Source of the DNA: Mesostigma viride | Lineage: Eukaryota; Streptophyta; Mesostigmatophyceae; Mesostigmatales; Mesostigmataceae | Reading direction: 5' to 3' | Assembly: GCA_009746045.1 (NCBI GenBank) | Contig: RPFO01000003.1 | Location: forward strand, 690,767-750,766 | Length of the DNA: 60,000 bases | Shown here: piece after piece, positions 57,053 through 60,000 of the stretch | Numbering within the stretch: position 1 is the first letter of the stretch | How the letters are laid out: each line of letters starts with the position of its first letter | Translations under genes and position numbers: made by a program | The notes under the pieces: generated by a model | The model's database searches: none | What the model saw: only the letters and a program-made list of their open reading frames with translations | What the model was told of the DNA's origin: nothing

Positions 57053-58301
57053 GGCGCCGGGCATGCCCATCACACCGACGCCGGCCTGCCCCCCTTGGAG
57101 ACGACGTGCACGGGTCACGGCCCTTTGGGTGCTTCCCACGCCGGCACGCTGCGCTGCGGCGTGCAGCCCCTCGGGCAGGCCTTACTTCGTCAATTGGGTG
57201 GCCTCGCGACTACCCCGTCCCGCTCACGCAGTCGTCTCTCGGCCCCCCGCCCCAGCACTTCCGCGTCCTCGACAACTGGTTCCTCAACCACCGCTCCTTC
57301 TGGGTTTCACACAGCCGCAACGGCCCCGGCCGGGTGTGCACCGGAGTGGGTGGTTGACATTGGTGCCACGTACCACATGACGCCTCACCGGGCGGACTTT
57401 GCCGATGGATTTGATCCCACCTTCAGGATGCGCATCACTGGCTCGGGCGGCACTCTGCATGCGCGAGGCAGGGGCACTGTGCATCTCCAGCTGGGCACCC
57501 CTGATGTGCACCTCGGCCCCGCGTTGTATGTCCCCGGCCTTCAGGCCCGCCTCCTCTCGGTGAGCCAGCTCTTCAAAGCTGGCCACGATGTGGACTTCAA
57601 GCACCTGCGTCTCACTTTGTGGAACCGCATGTTCCCCCTCGTGGAGTGCGATGGCATTTACTTGCTCCGCGGGGTGTCGCCTTATGCCCTGGCCACATTG
57701 GCCGCCACCGTGGACCTGATGCAGTGGCACCTGCGCCTCGGCCACGCTGGCGCGGACCGTATTGCTCGGCGGGCCGCCGAGCCAGGCTCCAACATGGTCA
57801 CCCACGGTCCCAAGGCTCCCACGTGTCCTTCCTGCCCTACCGGTCACTTGCGGCGGAGCAGCTTTCCCCCCAGCACGACGCCGCGCTGCGCGACCCCCCG
57901 CCATCGCCTGCATTGCGACTTGCTTGGTCCCATGCGGACCCCTGCTGTGTTGGGGGACTGGCGGTTTGTCTTGGGCATCACCGATGAAGCCACCCGTTTT
58001 CACTGGGTTTACTTCCTAAAGACGAAGGACGCTGCCGTTGGGAGCCTGCGCCACTTCCTGGCCACGGAGATCAAGCCGCTCCGGGCGTCCGCGGCCACGG
58101 AGCCTGTGGAGCTTCGCTCCGACCAAGATGCCGTTTTCACTGGCCAGGACTGGCGCGCCGTCTGCGCTAAGTATGGCGTTCGGCAAGAGTTCTCGTCCCC
58201 ATATACGCCGGAGCAGAACGGCGTGGCGGAACGATTCTGGGGCGTTGCAGTCAGCATGACCAGGAGCATGCTGGCGCATGCCGGACTCGGCAAGGAGTTC
58301 T
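57053..58301 (+). pseudogene. Copia Pol: protease and integrase, ending at a premature stop
   Basis: The frame is open from before the array. Protease: WVVDIGATYHMTPH near 57,349, where DSGA is usual. LYVPGLQARLLSVSQL (57,520) is the typical strand after it. GAG-pre-integrase: LMQWHLRLGHAGADRI (57,717). Integrase: HCDLLGPM, VLGITDEATRFHWVYFLKTK (57,970), LRSDQDAVFTGQDW (58,117) and YTPEQNGVAERFWG (58,202), giving D, D and E. TAG at 58,302-58,304 replaces the Trp codon seen in the inverted copy (KDFWALAFACAIY), so it is a nonsense mutation. Confidence 0.85.
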
Positions 58302-58506
58302 AGGCTCTGGCATTTGCATGCGCCATCTACATCATCAACCGACTGCCCTGCCGTAGCAACCCAGCTCACGCGACGCCCTACTTCCTCTTGTATGGGCACC
58401 ATGCGAATTTGTGCGGCATGAGGGTGTTTGGTTGCCCCGCCCACGTTTTGGTTGAGGGGGCGACCCGTGAGAAGTTTGATTCCCGCGCTGAGGATGGCCT
58501 CTTCGT
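57782..58506 (+). repeat. Left arm of a 725-bp inverted repeat (integrase)
   Basis: Reverse complement of 58,603-59,326 with scattered substitutions, including the TAG/TGG difference at 58,302. Encodes most of the integrase on the plus strand. Confidence 0.85.
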
Positions 58507-58602
58507 TCTCACTGCACGTGCTTGCGCTCGATGACACGCCCACCGCTCGTCGCCTTGTCGGGCACCCACACGAGGTAGGCCGGGGAGTCGAGCTTGTATC
58601 CC
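58507..58602 (-). other. Spacer of the inverted repeat, coding only on the minus strand
   Basis: 96 bases. On the minus strand they continue the inverted copy as GYKLDSPAYLVWVPDKATSG then RVIERKHVQ, the segment that follows integrase in copia Pol. The inverted copy therefore extends further than the plus copy and is not a simple fold-back of it. Confidence 0.7.
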
Positions 58603-59326
58603 ACGAAGAGGCCATCCTCAGCGCGGGAATCAAACTTCTCACCGGTCGCCCCCTCAACCAAACGTGGGCGGGGCAACCAAACACCCTCAAGCCGGACAAA
58701 TTCGCATGGTGCCCATATAGGAGGAAGTAGGGCGTCGCATGAGCCGGTTTGCTGCGGCAGGGCAGTCGGTCGATGATGTAGATGGCGCATGCAAATGCCA
58801 GAGCCCAGAAATCCTTGCCGAGTCCGGCATGCGCCAGCATGCTCCTGGTCATGCTGACTGCAACGCCCCAGAATCATTCCGCCACGCCGTTCTACTCCGG
58901 CGTATATGGGGACGAGAACTCTTGCCGAACGCCAAACTCAGCGCAGACGGCGCGCCAGTCTTGGCCAGTGAATACGGCATCTTGGTCGGAGCGAAGCTCC
59001 ACAGGCTCCGTGGCCGCGGACGCCCGAAACAGCTTGATCTCCGTGGCCAGGAATTGGCGTAGGCTCCCAACGGCGGCGTCCTTCGTCTTCAGGAAGTAAG
59101 CCCAGTGAAAACGGGTGGCTTCATCGGTGATGCCCAAGACAAACCGCCAGTCCCCCAACACGGCAGGGGTCCTCATGGGACCAGGTAGGTCGCAGTGCCG
59201 GCGACGGCAGGGGGTCGCGCAGCGCGGCGTCGTGCTGGGGGGAAAGCTGCTCCGCCGCAAGTGACCGGTAGGGCAGGAAGGACACGTGGGAGCCTTGGGA
59301 CCGTGGGTGACCATGTTGGAGCCTGG
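58603..59326 (-). pseudogene. Right arm: inverted integrase copy
   Basis: Minus frame from 59,326: PGSNMVTHGPKAPTCPSC, LGITDEATRFHWAYFLKTK, ELRSDQDAVFTGQDW and SSPYTPE. After a short shift it reads GKDFWALAFACAIYIIDRLP and PYFLLYGHHANLSGLRVFGC. It retains the Trp where the left arm has a stop. It occupies the place where RT should be. Confidence 0.8.
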
Positions 59327-59385
59327 AGCCGAGTCGTGCAGACGCCCATCGTCCCCAACACCCCCCGTGGTGAGGGGGGGCTCCT

Positions 59386-60000
59386 CACCACAGACGACAC
59401 TCGCGTCTACCAAGCGATCACCGGGGAACTCGTGTATGCAATGGCATGGTCTCGGCCTGACCTGGCATTCCCAGTCAACCTACTGTCTCAGAAGATGCAA
59501 AACCCTACTGTAAGCGACCTTGGGCTGGCACGCCGGGTGCTTCAACACACGGTACACACCAAGGACCTGGGTCTGTCCTACAAGGGGCAAGGGGGATTGG
59601 TGGCCTACGCAAATGCCGACTGGGCAAACGATCCTGTGAACCGCAAGTCGATCACGGGCAACGTGGTCATGTATCGAGGTGCTACGGTGGAGCGGACCAG
59701 TCGCAAGCAACCCACTCCAGCCTTGTCCACCTGTGAGGCCGAGTACATGGCTCTGTGCGGTGTCACGCAGCAGGTCGTTCCCCTTCTCACCATCACCAAG
59801 GAGTTGGGTGACCCGGCCCCAGGGCCAATTCAGGTGTTTTGTGACAACAATGGCGCAGTAGCCTTGTCACAAGACCCTGTTCACCTTCGGCGTACCAAGC
59901 ACATCGACGTCAGGTACCACTACATCCGCGCGAAGATCGCGGATGGCACCATCCAGGTGTTTGACCTTCCAGGGGCAGGGATGATCGCCGACATGCTCAC
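59386..60000 (+). CDS. Copia RNase H domain, partial (continues past the window)
   Basis: Open frame without stop to the end: ITGELVYAMAWSRPDLAFPV, VAYANADWANDPVNRKSITG, PTPALSTCEAEYMALCGVTQ, IQVFCDNNGAVALSQDPVH and RTKHIDVRYHYIRAKI. DADWA-type start, STCEAEYMA and CDNNGA.A are the copia RNase H catalytic motifs. It degrades the RNA strand during reverse transcription. The preceding RT palm (including its YVDD box) is absent from the window. Confidence 0.85.

Overview
The window looks like nuclear DNA of a green alga, most likely in or near the Chlamydomonadales/volvocine group. This is inferred, not proven. The basis: GC-rich exons with many phase-consistent introns; TGTAA, the chlorophyte poly(A) signal, just past the stop codons of both host genes and of one retroelement; long low-complexity inserts in a conserved protein; and retroelement types known from such algae, including a split-direct-repeat element of the PAT/Kangaroo type. 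No rRNA, tRNA, CRISPR array or bacterial operon was seen.

Region 1-11.5 kb is a nest of non-LTR retrotransposons. A 5'-truncated element with a restriction-like endonuclease (521-4159, flanked by an 11-bp target-site duplication) sits inside an older minus-strand element that carries only a LINE ORF1. Next come an inverted LINE 3' end, a nearly full APE-type LINE ORF2 broken by frameshifts (6.28-9.55 kb), several LINE tail copies, the end of a second LINE family, and a second copy of the ORF1-only element.

Region 11.7-37.2 kb is one large minus-strand host gene. I assembled 24 exons by splice sites and phase; most junctions are phase-consistent. The product is a TFIIIC 90-kDa-subunit-like WD40 protein of roughly 3,300 residues, with Agenet/Tudor-like and AT-hook segments and a C-terminal zinc-binding domain. 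Its introns hold a 36-bp minisatellite, a split-direct-repeat retroelement, a diverged relative of that element, telomere-like heptamers, poly-G tracts and repeated copies of splice-site regions.

A head-to-head host gene (38.0-41.5 kb, plus strand, four exons) shares an 839-bp intergenic region with it and encodes a single-pass membrane protein with a Cys-rich PAN/Apple-like domain. Region 41.6-46.6 kb returns to decayed LINE copies, one carrying a 1.2-kb GATGGN hexamer array in its 3' UTR. Then come a 401-bp Harbinger-type MITE (46,976-47,376), a decayed PIF/Harbinger transposase with a Myb-like partner (49.1-51.8 kb), and a Ty1/copia retrotransposon from 52.15 kb to the window end. In the copia element a 3.2-kb AACGGC array lies inside gag, and a 725-bp inverted repeat of the integrase region occupies the place of the reverse transcriptase.

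The two host genes make up the conserved content; almost everything else is mobile or satellite DNA, much of it inside their introns.
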